DNA from: an uncultured Ureaplasma sp. | Lineage (GTDB): Bacteria > Bacillota_I > Bacilli_A > Mycoplasmatales > Mycoplasmoidaceae | Reading direction: 5' to 3' | DNA: 39,423 nt | Assembly: GCA_947039545.1 (NCBI GenBank) | Contig: CAMQZA010000004.1 | Span: 1 to 39,423 of the forward strand | Part shown: positions 10,801-20,909 of the stretch, one piece after another | How positions within the stretch are numbered: position 1 is the first letter of the stretch | Layout: each line of letters begins with the position of its first letter | The notes under the pieces: generated by a model | What the model saw: only the letters and a program-made list of their open reading frames with translations | Told to the model about the DNA's origin: nothing | Databases searched by the model: none | Position numbers and translations under genes: made by a program

Positions 10801-12122
10801 ATGGATATGTAAGAGCTTATTTTGAAGAGAAATATCCTGATATAGAATTTAAAAATAGTGAATCAATTTTGTATAGAAATAAATGTCGTAATGTAAAAAG
10901 AACCACTGGTCAACATCCAGGCGGAATTTTAGTTGTTCCAACAAAAAATTCAATATTTGAATTCACACCATATAATTATCCAGCAGATGATACAAATCAA
11001 TCTTGATTTACAACTCACTTTGCTTTTGAGCATATTCATGACAATTTATTAAAATTTGATATTTTAGGACATGATAATCCAACCATTTTAAAAAAGTTAA
11101 AAGATTTAACAAAAATAGATTCTAGAACAATTCCATATGATGATAAAAAAGTTTTAGAAGTTTTTAAAAGTTTAGAATCATTAAATGTTGATAAAAATGC
11201 AATTCCAGATGTTGATATTGGAACTCTTACAATTCCAGAATTTGGTACTAGCTTTGTTAGAGAGATGTTAAAAGATACTCAACCAGAGTCATTTTCAGAT
11301 TTAATAAGAATTTCATGTTTAAGTCACGGTACAAATGTTTATTTAAATAATGCAAAAGATCTAATTTCAAAAAATAATTTAAAATTATCTAGTGTAATTG
11401 CTGGTCGTGATGATATTTTATTATATTTATTAAAAATGGAAGTAGACCCATCTATTGCTTTTAAAATAATGGAAGATGTTAGAAAAGGTAAAGGTTTAAC
11501 TGATGATTATATATCTATTATGCGAAAACATAATGTTCCAGAATGATATATAGATTCATGTAAGAAAATAAAGTACATGTTTCCTAAAGCTCATGCAACA
11601 GCTTATGTGATGCATGCTTGACAATTTGCTTGATTTAAAATATATTACCCATTAGAATATTACGCTACCTTTTTATCTGTAAAAAGTGATGTTTTTGATA
11701 TCCAAACTATTGTTATGGGCAAAAATGCTATTTTAGAAAAATTATATAAAATAAAAAATATGCTTAAAGATTCAACAAAAAAATATGAAGTTACTAAAAA
11801 AGAACAAGATTTATTAGTTCTTTTCCAAATAACTTTAGAAATGATAGACAGAGGAATAAATATTCTTTCTCCTGATTTGAAATTATCACATGCAACAGAT
11901 TATATTATTCATAACAAACAAATAATTGCTCCTTTTAATTCAATTGATGGACTAGGAGAAGCAGTTGCTAAATCAATTCAAGAAAATAGAGATATTCAAG
12001 AATTTAAATCTTTTAAAGATTTAAAAAAGAGAACAAAATTAAATCAAACCAGTATTGAAATCATGTCATCATTAAATATGTTTGAAAATTTAGATAATGA
12101 AGATCAAATAAAATTATTTTAG
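7818..12122 (+). CDS. polC: DNA polymerase III alpha subunit, PolC type
   Basis: Replicative polymerase of low-GC Gram-positive bacteria, with built-in 3'-5' proofreading. The 1434-residue protein shows an N-terminal domain, an OB-fold (about 207-300), a PHP domain starting near 317 that is split by the exonuclease (about 404-562: DLETTGL, AHNGIDFDMRF, HRADYD all intact), a four-Cys zinc site (CSNC and CDEC, about 900-935), the catalytic PDIDLNFSGE near 954, GQHPGG near 1032, and a helix-hairpin-helix and C-terminal region. The PHP metal motif is altered: HLHT is CSHT and TDH is TDR. ATG at 7818 has AGAAGGA (7803-7809) inside dxr. rseP and proS, which usually precede polC, are absent. Confidence 0.98.
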
Positions 12123-12128
12123 GAAATT

Positions 12129-13190
12129 ATGAAAAAAAAAATCATTAAAATTAAAGACAAATACATTGGTGGAGATTATCCAATATTAGTTCAATCAATG
12201 ACTAATACAAAAACAAGTGATTTTGACGCTACAGCTAAACAAATTAAAGAAATGATTTTTCATGGTGTAGATTTAGTTAGAGTTTCAATATTTGATGATG
12301 ATGATATTTTAGGATTAGAAAAATTAATAAAATATTTTGAAATTCCAATTATTGCAGATATTCATTTTAATTCTAATTACGCTATAAAAGCCATAAATGC
12401 CGGAGCCCATAAAATTAGATTAAATCCTGGTAATATAAAAAGTGAAAAACAAATAATTGAAATAATTAATTTAGCAAAATCAAAAAACATTCCAATTAGA
12501 ATTGGTGTTAATTCAGGTTCTATTCCAGATGACTTATTAGATAATAATAAAGTTACACCGGATGTGATGTTGAAAACTTTGGATAGATATCTTGAAATTT
12601 TTGAATCAAAAGAGTTTGATAATATTGTTATTTCTTTGAAATCACATGATTATTTAATAAATAAAAAAGTAAATGAAATTGCTCATGAAAAATATATATA
12701 TCCTATTCATGCAGGTGTTACTGAATCAGGACCTATGATTTCTGGATTAATAAAATCTACATTAGGATTAAGTGGTTTGATTGAAAAAAATATTATTAAT
12801 ACTATGAGAATATCTTTGACAGATGATCCAAATTTAGAAGTCATTGCTGCTATAAAATTATTAAATATTTTAAAAAAAAGAAATGATAGAGTAGATATAA
12901 TATCATGCCCAACATGTGGTAGACTTGAAGCTGATTTATTTTCAATTGTTAACGAAATAGAAAAATATTGCTCAAATCTTTTCTTTCCATTGACTATTTC
13001 AATACTTGGTTGTGTTGTTAATGGAATTGGAGAAGGAAAACAATCTGATATAGGAATTGCTTGTTCAAAACAAAAAGCAATTTTATTTGAAAATGGAAAA
13101 TTTTTAAAAAATATTGATATTTCTGATGCTATTAATGAATTAAAAGAACTTATCGATAAAAAATATCTTTTATATAAAGGAATATTATAA
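12129..13190 (+). CDS. ispG: 4-hydroxy-3-methylbut-2-en-1-yl diphosphate synthase
   Basis: [4Fe-4S] enzyme of the MEP isoprenoid pathway, converting MEcPP to HMBPP, formerly GcpE. The 353-residue product starts with IGGDYPILVQSMTNTKTSD (about 14-32) and ends with the cluster-binding CPTCGRLEAD (about 260-269) and LGCVVNGIGEGKQSDIGIA (about 296-314), which hold the three cysteines and the catalytic glutamate. The gene lies 6 bases after polC with AGGAAA just before ATG. An AT-only hairpin begins at its stop codon. It needs an electron donor and an Fe-S assembly system, neither of which is in this window. Confidence 0.97.
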   Translation: MKKKIIKIKDKYIGGDYPILVQSMTNTKTSDFDATAKQIKEMIFHGVDLVRVSIFDDDDILGLEKLIKYFEIPIIADIHFNSNYAIKAINAGAHKIRLNPGNIKSEKQIIEIINLAKSKNIPIRIGVNSGSIPDDLLDNNKVTPDVMLKTLDRYLEIFESKEFDNIVISLKSHDYLINKKVNEIAHEKYIYPIHAGVTESGPMISGLIKSTLGLSGLIEKNIINTMRISLTDDPNLEVIAAIKLLNILKKRNDRVDIISCPTCGRLEADLFSIVNEIEKYCSNLFFPLTISILGCVVNGIGEGKQSDIGIACSKQKAILFENGKFLKNIDISDAINELKELIDKKYLLYKGIL

Positions 13191-13210
13191 TAAAAATTTA
13201 TTATAATATT
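13181..13210. promoter_or_regulatory. 14-bp perfect AT palindrome overlapping the ispG stop and the deoD promoter
   Basis: 13181-13194 is the exact reverse complement of 13197-13210 (2-base gap). The right arm contains TATAAT at 13202-13207, well placed as -10 for deoD (AGGAGA at 13218, ATG at 13229); the left arm contains TATAAT at 13186-13191 over the ispG stop. In RNA it would fold into a weak AT hairpin followed by TT, a possible partial terminator. Confidence 0.55.
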
Positions 13211-13228
13211 TTATATTAGGAGATAAGA

Positions 13229-13951
13229 ATGACACCCCACATATCAGCAAAAAAAGGCGAAATAGCAAAAACAGTTTTAATGCCAGGAGATCCTTTAAGA
13301 GCAAAATTTATTGCAGAAAATTTCTTAGAAGATTACAAGTTAGTTAATGAAGTTAGAGGTATGTTAGCATATACTGGAACATATAAAGGTAAAGATGTAA
13401 CAGTAATGGGGCATGGTATGGGTAATGCATCAATTGGAATATATTCATATGAACTATATAAATTTTATGATGTTGAAAATATCATAAGAGTAGGTTCATG
13501 TGGTTCATATCTTGAATCAATAAATGTTGGTGAAGTTATTGTAGCTAATCAAGCAACAAGTGATTCAACTTTTGCTGATTTAATAAATGTTGAATTAGTA
13601 AATAATAGTCTTAGTGCTAGTGAAGAATTATTAAAAACTTGTGTTAAAGTTTCTGAAGAATTAAAAATAAAACTTCATATAGGAAAAGTAAATTCATCAG
13701 ATGTTTTCTATAGTGATGAAAATAGTCCAAAATCAAAATTGAATGATGAAATTAAAAAAGGCAATATTTTAGCTGTTGAAATGGAAGCTTTTGCATTATA
13801 TGCTAATGCTATTAAATTAAATAAAAATGCACTTTGTATTTTAACAGTAAGTGACTCATTAGTAACTCATGAATCATTATCATCAGAAGACAGAAGAACA
13901 ACATTTAAAAATATGATGATTTTAGGATTAGAAACAGCTTTAATTTTATAA
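13229..13951 (+). CDS. deoD: Purine nucleoside phosphorylase, DeoD type
   Basis: Cleaves purine (deoxy)nucleosides with phosphate, giving free base and (deoxy)ribose-1-phosphate; salvage is essential in mycoplasmas, which cannot make purines. The 240-residue length fits the hexameric family. It has TPHISAKKGEIAKTVLMPGD (2-21), GHGMGNASIGIY (about 64-75), IRVGSCGS (about 87-94) and the substrate motif VEMEAFALY (about 179-187), with the DS of TVSDS near 205. Strong Shine-Dalgarno AGGAGA. It follows the palindrome at 13181-13210 and probably has its own promoter there, with eno in the same transcript. Confidence 0.97.
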   Translation: MTPHISAKKGEIAKTVLMPGDPLRAKFIAENFLEDYKLVNEVRGMLAYTGTYKGKDVTVMGHGMGNASIGIYSYELYKFYDVENIIRVGSCGSYLESINVGEVIVANQATSDSTFADLINVELVNNSLSASEELLKTCVKVSEELKIKLHIGKVNSSDVFYSDENSPKSKLNDEIKKGNILAVEMEAFALYANAIKLNKNALCILTVSDSLVTHESLSSEDRRTTFKNMMILGLETALIL

Positions 13952-13952
13952 T

Positions 13953-15251
13953 ATGAAAATAAAGAATATTTTTGCCTATCATCAATTAGATTCAAGAGGA
14001 TATCCGACTATTGGGGTTATTATTGAATCAAATGATAATTTAACAAGTAAAGTTTTAATTCCTTCTGGCGCTTCAACTGGTATAAAAGAAGCAGTTGAAT
14101 TAAGAGATAATGAAGAAAAAAATTATTTCGGGAAATCTGTTTTTAAAGCTATAGATAATATTAATAATATTATTGCTCCTAAATTAATTGGATTAGATTT
14201 TACAAAACAAGATGAAATAGATCAAATAATGATTGACCTAGATGGAACTAAAAATAAATCAAATCTAGGCGCTAATGCTATCTTAGCTGTTTCTTTAGCA
14301 ATAGCTAAAATATCGGCTCAACATTTTGATATTCCATTATATGAATACATTGCAACACATTTATTAAAAACAAAGATAAATAAAAATCATTTTCCTATGC
14401 CAATGATTAATGTTTTAAATGGTGGTGCTCATTCTGATAATTCATTAGATTTCCAAGAATTTATGATTGTTCCAATTAGTGCTAATTCAATTTCAGAATC
14501 AATAAAAATGGGTTCTGAAGTTTTTTATAGTTTAGGAATTATTTTAAAAAATCATGAAAAACCAACCTCTAAAGGTGATGAAGGAGGATATTCTCCTGAT
14601 TTTGAAAGTATAGATGAATTATTTAAAATTTTAAATGATGCAATTATTCATGCAGGTTATATTCCGGAAACTGATATTGTTATTGGGATAGATGTTGCTG
14701 CTAGCGAATTCTGTGAGGAAGATAATTCATATTTTTTCAAAAAAGCTTTCTTAAAGAATATTCTTTCAAAAGAAGAATCAACAAAAACAAGTAAACAATT
14801 ATTAGATTATTATTTAGATCTTAAAAATAAGTTTCCTATCAAATATATTGAAGATCCTTTTGATGAAGAAAATTGAGAATATTTTAAGTTAATAACAGAA
14901 AATTCTAATATTGAAATTATTGGGGATGATTTATATTGTACAAATATTGATTTACTTACAAGAGGAATTAAAGAAAGATCTTCTAATGGTATTTTAATTA
15001 AATTAAATCAAATAGGTAGTCTTTCTGAAACTCTAAAATGTATAAAAGCAGCACAAAATGCTAATATTAAAATAACAATTTCTCATAGATCTGGTGAAAC
15101 TTGTGATTCTACTATAGCTGATTTAGCAATAGCAGTCGGAGCTGAAAAAATTAAAACAGGTTCATTTTCTAGAAGTGAAAGAATTTCAAAATATAATAGA
15201 TTATTAGAAATAGAACAAAATTTTCTACATAATAAATTTATTTTTAAATAG
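13953..15251 (+). CDS. eno: Enolase
   Basis: Glycolytic enzyme converting 2-phosphoglycerate to phosphoenolpyruvate; often also surface-exposed in mycoplasmas. The 432-residue protein has [11 protein letters not shown] (about 12-22), [16 protein letters not shown] (about 38-53), [11 protein letters not shown] (about 154-164), DEGGYSPDF (about 209-217), EDPFDEENW (about 302-310) and [16 protein letters not shown] (about 377-392). A TGA at 14874 is Trp. The initiation codon lies 2 bases after the deoD stop; no Shine-Dalgarno is obvious, so coupling to deoD translation is likely. All catalytic blocks appear present. Confidence 0.98.
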
Positions 15252-15263
15252 AAGGATCAATTG

Positions 15264-16121
15264 ATGGAAAAAATTCAACATCTTAAAGAATTTGCATATA
15301 GACATATTCCTGCAAAAGAAAAATCAAAAGGAACAATGTTATTTATTCATGGTTTTGCTTCATCAAGTGAATATCACTTATTAGCTGCTAAACAATTTCA
15401 TGAATATGATTATTATTCAATTGAATTACCAGGTAATGGATTTGCTCCCTATAATAGTAAAAAGATAACCTTTAATTACCTTGTTCAACATACTATTGAT
15501 TTTATTGAAGAATTAGATTTAAAAGACATAATATTAATTGGTCATTCTATGGGTGGTGGAATTTCTGCTATTTTAGTTTCTAAAATCAAAGAAAGAATTA
15601 AAATGCTAATAAGTGTTTGTCCAATGAATACTTCTTTTTCTCCAAAGATATTAAACTTTGTGAACTTCTTTCCTAATAATAAATCAGATTTAGTAAAACT
15701 AAAAAAAATAATTTTTGGTAAAGATACTATTGTTTTTGAAGACAAACTAATTGAAAAAGAATTAGTTTTCCTTAAAAAAAATAAGAAAGATTTCTTTAAA
15801 GTAGCTTTAAGCTTAGTTTCAATTATGACTTTTGCAAACTTATTATGAGCAGAAAAAAAAATAGATATCCCGACATTATTAATAGTCGGTAAAGAAGACG
15901 GCATAATTTCTTATAAAACAGCCATAAGTACTTATAAAAAATATGTTGGAAACAGTTATGTTCTTTTCGAAAAATCTGGACATGTTCCATGTATAGAAGA
16001 AGTAGATAAATATTGTCATGAAGTTTTAAAATTTATAGAATATCAATCAAATAATTTTGTTTTAGATACAAGCAAAAATACAAGTTTGATTGTGAATAAT
16101 TTTTTAAAAAAAAGTTTCTAA
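15264..16121 (+). CDS. Alpha/beta hydrolase (esterase/lipase-like), copy 1
   Basis: A 285-residue serine hydrolase of the alpha/beta fold, probably an esterase or lysophospholipase acting on host or membrane lipids; the substrate is not known. Visible triad candidates: nucleophile Ser in GHSMGGG (about 93-99), Asp in VGKEDGI (about 208-214) and His in SGHVPCIEE (about 236-244). The oxyanion region is FIHGFASSSEYH (about 29-40). ATG at 15264 is preferred to the TTG directly before it because AGAAGGA (15250-15256) is then 7 bases away. It is clearly paralogous to the gene at 27295-28092, which shares long stretches such as SEYDYY/HEYDYY, IELPG and GHSMGGG. The stop codon lies in the terminator stem. 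Confidence 0.88.
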
Positions 16122-16143
16122 ATTTTAGTTTAGAAACTTTTTT
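16108..16143. terminator. Bidirectional Rho-independent terminator
   Basis: 15-bp perfect stem: 16108-16122 pairs with 16129-16143, loop TTTTAG, flanked by runs of A on the left and T on the right. It serves both the hydrolase gene (plus) and rsmG (minus), and contains the stop codon of the former and part of the latter. Confidence 0.88.
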
Positions 16144-16828
16144 ATTTTGCACTTATAATTGATCATTTTCTAGGATAATCAATATTTGTTTTTTTATTTT
16201 TTTGAATATAAATAATATTATGTTCTTTTAAATTTTTAATTTTTTTTATGTCAATTATTTCTGATTTTAATTCTTTTAAAATTCAATTAGCTTCTTCAAT
16301 TTCATTTAAATAATTAGTTGATTTAGGTTCTATTAGTAATCCATCTATTTTTAGATAAGGAATAGAAATTTCAGAAAGTACTTTTAAATTAGCAACAGCT
16401 CTTGATGTAACATAATCAAATCTTTCCCGATTATTTCAACTTATTTCTTCAGCTCTTATATTTAAAAAAGTCACATCATCTAAAAGTAATATATCTTTTA
16501 AATTTTCCATGAACTTAATTTTTTTCAAATTAGATTCAATAATAGTTAATTTCATTTCAGGAAAAATTATTTTCAAAGCAATACCAGGGATACCACTTCC
16601 ACTACCTATATCTAAGAGTTCTTTATTATTAAAATTAAAATCACTATAAGGTAATATTGAATTAAAAAAGTATTCAAAGTATATTTTTTCATCACTAACA
16701 ATATTACTTAAATTATAAAATTCATTTTCTTTTTGAATATACTCTTTATATTTCTCAAATAGATCAAAATTTATATCTCTATTAGGATATATTTTTCTAA
16801 CTTCTTCAATAAAAATAGATTTATCCAT
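16142..16828 (-). CDS. rsmG: 16S rRNA (guanine-527-N7) methyltransferase
   Basis: SAM-dependent methylation of G527 of 16S rRNA; formerly GidB. The 228-residue protein carries the SAM-binding motif LLDIGSGSGIPGIALKI (about 63-79), then LTIIESNLKKIKFMENL, and ends YPRKWSIISAK, where the family normally ends YPRKPGTPAK. The segment below 16438 is reached only by reading TGA as Trp. It starts 2 bases after the mnmG stop, the usual mnmG-rsmG pairing, with its ribosome site (AGAAG) inside mnmG. Confidence 0.95.
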
Positions 16829-16830
16829 AA

Positions 16831-18660
16831 TTAACTTCTTTCTAAAAATAGTTTAATAGCAATAATATCTGATGAATTAATGCCACTTATTCTTGATGCA
16901 TGATCTAAATTAATAGGTTTTATTTTATTTAATTTATCTCTTGCCTCGAGTGAAATATTATCAATTATTTGATAATCATCAATAAAATCAAGTGAATATT
17001 TTTCAAGATTATTTAATTGACTTAGATATTCATTTTGTTTTTTAATATAACCTTCAAATTTAATTCTAATTTCTATTTTTTCTAATATATCATTAGTTAT
17101 TTCTTCTTGAGTTATATACTTATATATATTTTTTAATTTCACTTCTGGTCGTTTTAAATAATCATAAATGGTTTGATTTGTCTTTTTATTATCTAAACTT
17201 AATTCTTTTATCATTCCAACAGTAATATTTTTTGTTTTTTGAATAAAACTATCAATAAATGGTTTATTTTGATATTTATCATATTCATCTTTTGTAATAA
17301 GTTTTTCATTATAAGAAATTTCTATTAATCTATCATCAACATTATCATTTCTTAAAGACAATCTATGCTCTGCTCTTGATGTTAATAAACGATAAGGTTC
17401 AGTTATCCCTTTAGTTATAATATCATCAATCATAACCCCAATATAAGCTTCATTTCTTTTTAAATAAAAAATAGGTTGATTTTTTATTTTTCTATTAACA
17501 TTAATTCCTGCAATTAAACCTTGTGCTGCCGCTTCTTCATATCCAGATGTTCCATTAATTTGACCAGCAAAAAATAAATTTGCAATTTCTTTGGATTCCA
17601 GACTTAATTTTAATTGCATAGGATCTATAGCATCATATTCAATAGCATAAGCATATTTATCAATAATACAATTTTCAAATCCTGGTAAATTTTTAATCAT
17701 TTGATCTTGAACAAAAGTAGGCATTGATGTTGAAAAACCACCTAAATATATAGTATCTAATGATTCAGATTCAGGTTCAACAAAAATTTGATGTCTTAAT
17801 TTATGAGAAAATTTAATAATCTTATCTTCTACTGAAGGACAATATCTAGGTCCAGTTCCTGATATAGCACCACCATACATTGCTGATTGTTCAATATTAT
17901 CTTTAATAATTTTATGTATTTTTTCATTAGTATGAATAATATAACAAGGTAATTGTTTTTCAAATTCTAAAAAATCTTTATTTTTCTTACTAAAAAAATA
18001 TCGCTCATGACTTCCTGGTTCAGGCGTCATATTTGAATAATCAATAGAATCTCTTTTAATTCTAGCGGGTGTCCCTGTTTTTAATCTTATTAAATTAATA
18101 TTATTATCTTTTAGTTCTTTGCTTAATGATTTATTTGTTTTTAATCCATTAGGGCCTTCACTAACAGAATTCAAACCTTTAAATGTTTGAGAGCTTAAAT
18201 AAGTTCCTGCTGTAATAATTACATAGTTAGAAAGTATTTCATTATTATCAATTTTTACGCCTTTTATAGTTTTGTTTTCAATGATTAAACCTGTACATTC
18301 ACCAATAACAAGATCAATATTCTTATCTTCTTTTACTTTTTTAAGAAATCACTCATGATATTTAACGATATCAATTTGTGCTCTTAGTGCTCAAACACCA
18401 GGACCTTTTGATGTATTCAACATTTTCATTTGTAACTGACAAGCGTCAGCAGCTTCACCTTGCATTCCACCTAATCAATCTATTTCTTTAGTAACAATAC
18501 CTTTAGCAGGACCACCAATACTTGGGCTACAAGGCATCATTCCAACAGATTTTTCACTCATAGTTAACAAGCAAACCTTATAGTTTAGTTTTGATAAAAT
18601 TAAACTAGATTCAAGTCCAGCATGGCCAGCTCCTATAACAATTACATCGTAGTTTATCAT
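16831..18660 (-). CDS. mnmG: tRNA uridine-34 carboxymethylaminomethyl enzyme subunit
   Basis: FAD- and NADH-dependent partner of the GTPase MnmE; together they modify U34 of wobble tRNAs (cmnm5U), including the tRNA reading UGA in mycoplasmas by inference. The 609-residue protein has the FAD site [12 protein letters not shown] (6-17), [12 protein letters not shown] (about 44-55), [11 protein letters not shown] with catalytic-region residues, [10 protein letters not shown] (about 199-208), and [19 protein letters not shown] (about 365-383). TGA Trp codons at about 18475 and 18346-18400 join the two halves. It overlaps the end of mgtE by 7 bases. Confidence 0.97.
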
Positions 18661-20126
18661 ATTGCCATAAATCCTAAAAAAGAGCTAAATAATAATGTTG
18701 TTGAAGTGATATCAGCAATAGTTGCTAATATTGGTGATGACATACTTGCAGGATCTAAATTTAGTTTGTTAGCTAATATTGGTAAAACAGAACCTATTAA
18801 TTTAGAAATAATAATTGAAATAAAAAGAGCTAATGATATTGCTAGAGACATCAAAATATTGAAATTATAAAAATCTCATTTATTAGGAAATATTTCAACG
18901 CCCTCAATATCAAGAGGGGATTCATTAAAAATTGCATAAAAAATAGCTAATCTCAATAAATTAACAATAGCTAAAATAAAACCAATTATTATCCCAATAT
19001 AAAATTCTTTTTTAATAGTTTTGAAATATTCTTTATTAGTAATTTCACCAAGTGCTAGAGACCTAATGATAGATGCTGATGCTTGTGCACCTGCATTACC
19101 AGCAGTTCCAGTTATTACAGGTAAAATTGGAATTAATATAGCAGTAGTTAAACCAGTTGTTATAAATTGATCAATATGATTTTGAAATTGTTGAATAACT
19201 ATTGAAGTAAATGTAGCTCCAACCATCAATGTTATTAATCAAAAAATTCTTGATTTAATAATTTCTCAAATTGTAGAATGGAAATATGGAGTTGATATTT
19301 GAGTAATTCCATACATTTTATAAATATCTTCAGTAACTTCTTCTTGTAATGCATCAATTACATCTTCATTTTTTATAAATCCCAATAATTTATTTTCATC
19401 ATCACAAACTGGTAATGATTCTGGAGAATATTTTTCAAAAATAGAAATAGAATCTTCGATAGAATCTTTAGCATTAACACTAATAATGTTAGTTGCCATT
19501 ATATCTGATATTTTAGAATCAAAATTATCAGTAAAGAATAAATCATTCATTCTAATAGAACCAACAAGTTTTTTATCATTGTCTATAACATAAAACTCTG
19601 TATTAATTTGAACACTTGATATTTCTTTTTTTATTAGATCTATTGCATATTTGACAGTTCATGAATCAAAAAGCTTAATTAGCTCTGTATTCATTAAACT
19701 ACCATTAGTATCAGATTCAAATTGCATTAATTCATTAATTTTTCTTTTATTATATGAATCTAATGCAGATAAAATTTTCTTTTCATATTCAGGATGACTC
19801 TCAATTATATAAAATATTTCATCTGGAAAAATATTATTAATAATAACTTTTATTTCAGGATTAGTAGATTCTTTAATAACTTCTTCTTGAACTTCAAATT
19901 TCAAGGATTCAAAAATCATATTTGAGTGTAATTCACTAGAAGCTACTAGAATAAAAATAAGATTATTAATTTCATTAACATTATTTATTGCTTCAACTAT
20001 TAAATTAAAAGGCTTTGCTTTAATAGTTTTATTTATTCTTTGAACATTTTTGATTTTTGCATTTTTTTCAAGCAATAATGTTAAATTATCAACATCTTTT
20101 TGAGGGATAATTTTTTTAATTCACAT
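18654..20126 (-). CDS. mgtE: Magnesium transporter, MgtE family
   Basis: Mg2+-gated Mg2+ channel. The 490-residue protein follows the full MgtE plan: N-terminal cytoplasmic helical domain (about 1-140), paired CBS domains (about 150-275; VSVN-type repeats and the [20 protein letters not shown] element), then five membrane helices with the pore signature [20 protein letters not shown] (about 339-358). Read through several TGA Trp codons; its true stop is TAA at 18654-18656, one codon after a TGA. ATG at 20126 is chosen as the only Met giving the WIKK start of the N domain; it overlaps cdaM by 11 bases. Between cdaM and mnmG in one operon. Confidence 0.95.
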
Positions 20127-20730
20127 TTTGTTTAGCCTTGTTATTTTCTAATAATACATTTTTAATGAAATCAAGAGTATCGTCCTTATATTGTGTTGAT
20201 AATAATGTTAACTTACCTTTTTTAAAATATGAAATATTACCAGATGTTTCACTTACAACAAAACAATGTGAATCTGTTTTTTCAGATAAACCATAAGCAG
20301 CTCTATGTCTAGCACCATATCCAACATTTAAAACTTGAGATGTAATTGGCAAATAACTAGATACTGAAACAATTTCTGTATCTCTAACAATTATAGCACC
20401 GTCATGAAGTGGTGAATGTTTATTAAATAACATTGAAACAACTAACTCGGGAGAAAAACTAGCTAATATCTTATATCCAATATTAATATACTCTTCTAAA
20501 CTATCTTTATTTTCAATAACAATTATTGCTCCAATTTTAGATTCTGATAATCTTAACAAAGTTGAAGTCAATGATCTTATAAAAGATAAATTAGTATCTT
20601 GATTTTTTTTCTTTCTCATTACCTTTTTTTTAATATCATTTTTTGAAATTAAAATAGATAAACCAAATAAGATTGCTATAAAAATAAAAATATTAAGAAT
20701 TATTATTCCTGATAGTAAAACAATATCCAT
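20116..20730 (-). CDS. cdaM: Diadenylate cyclase (c-di-AMP synthase), CdaM type
   Basis: Makes the second messenger c-di-AMP from two ATP. The 204-residue protein has a single N-terminal membrane helix (about 3-28), a basic linker, and a DAC domain with both active-site motifs, HDGAIIV (about 109-115) and GARHRAAYGLSE (about 137-148). One helix plus DAC matches the mycoplasma enzyme CdaM rather than three-helix CdaA or soluble DisA. ATG at 20730 has a strong AGAAGG Shine-Dalgarno. It is the first gene of the cdaM-mgtE-mnmG-rsmG operon. Known targets of c-di-AMP include Ktr RCK proteins; such a gene lies at 34770. Confidence 0.93.
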   Translation of the reverse strand: MDIVLLSGIIILNIFIFIAILFGLSILISKNDIKKKVMRKKKNQDTNLSFIRSLTSTLLRLSESKIGAIIVIENKDSLEEYINIGYKILASFSPELVVSMLFNKHSPLHDGAIIVRDTEIVSVSSYLPITSQVLNVGYGARHRAAYGLSEKTDSHCFVVSETSGNISYFKKGKLTLLSTQYKDDTLDFIKNVLLENNKAKQNVN

Positions 20731-20817
20731 TTTGCACCTTCTTATTTATATAAATAAAATCATTTAATAAATTTTAGTACAAATAAAAAAAAATATCTTT
20801 TTGACTTCACTTTATTT

Positions 20818-20883
20818 TACAATATTTGTCTCTTTTTTAAGTTGGGACTAAAATGAGACCTTTTTTTCTTAAATTAATATAAT
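20818..20883 (+). promoter_or_regulatory. Leader of the sigma factor gene: -10 boxes and terminator-like hairpin
   Basis: TACAAT at 20818-20823 could start a plus-strand RNA near 20830. GTCTC (20828-20832) pairs with GAGAC (20855-20859), extended inward by T/A pairs around a loop, and is followed by C and seven T (20861-20867), a plausible intrinsic terminator. A second -10, TATAAT, lies at 20878-20883 downstream of it. TTGACT at 20801 is too close to TACAAT to be a normal -35. No plus-strand gene lies upstream, so the hairpin would act on a leader or a short RNA of about 40 bases. Confidence 0.45.
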
Positions 20884-20909
20884 AATTATTTCTTAGAAAG
20901 GAGTAATAA

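Noticed and set aside
20801-20823. TTGACT and TACAAT as a -35/-10 pair
   Set aside because: The spacer is only 11 bases, too short for a standard promoter; only the -10 is considered.
20828-20859. CIRCE-type or T-box element in the sigH leader
   Set aside because: The stem is too short and lacks the TTAGCACTC consensus or any T-box sequence.
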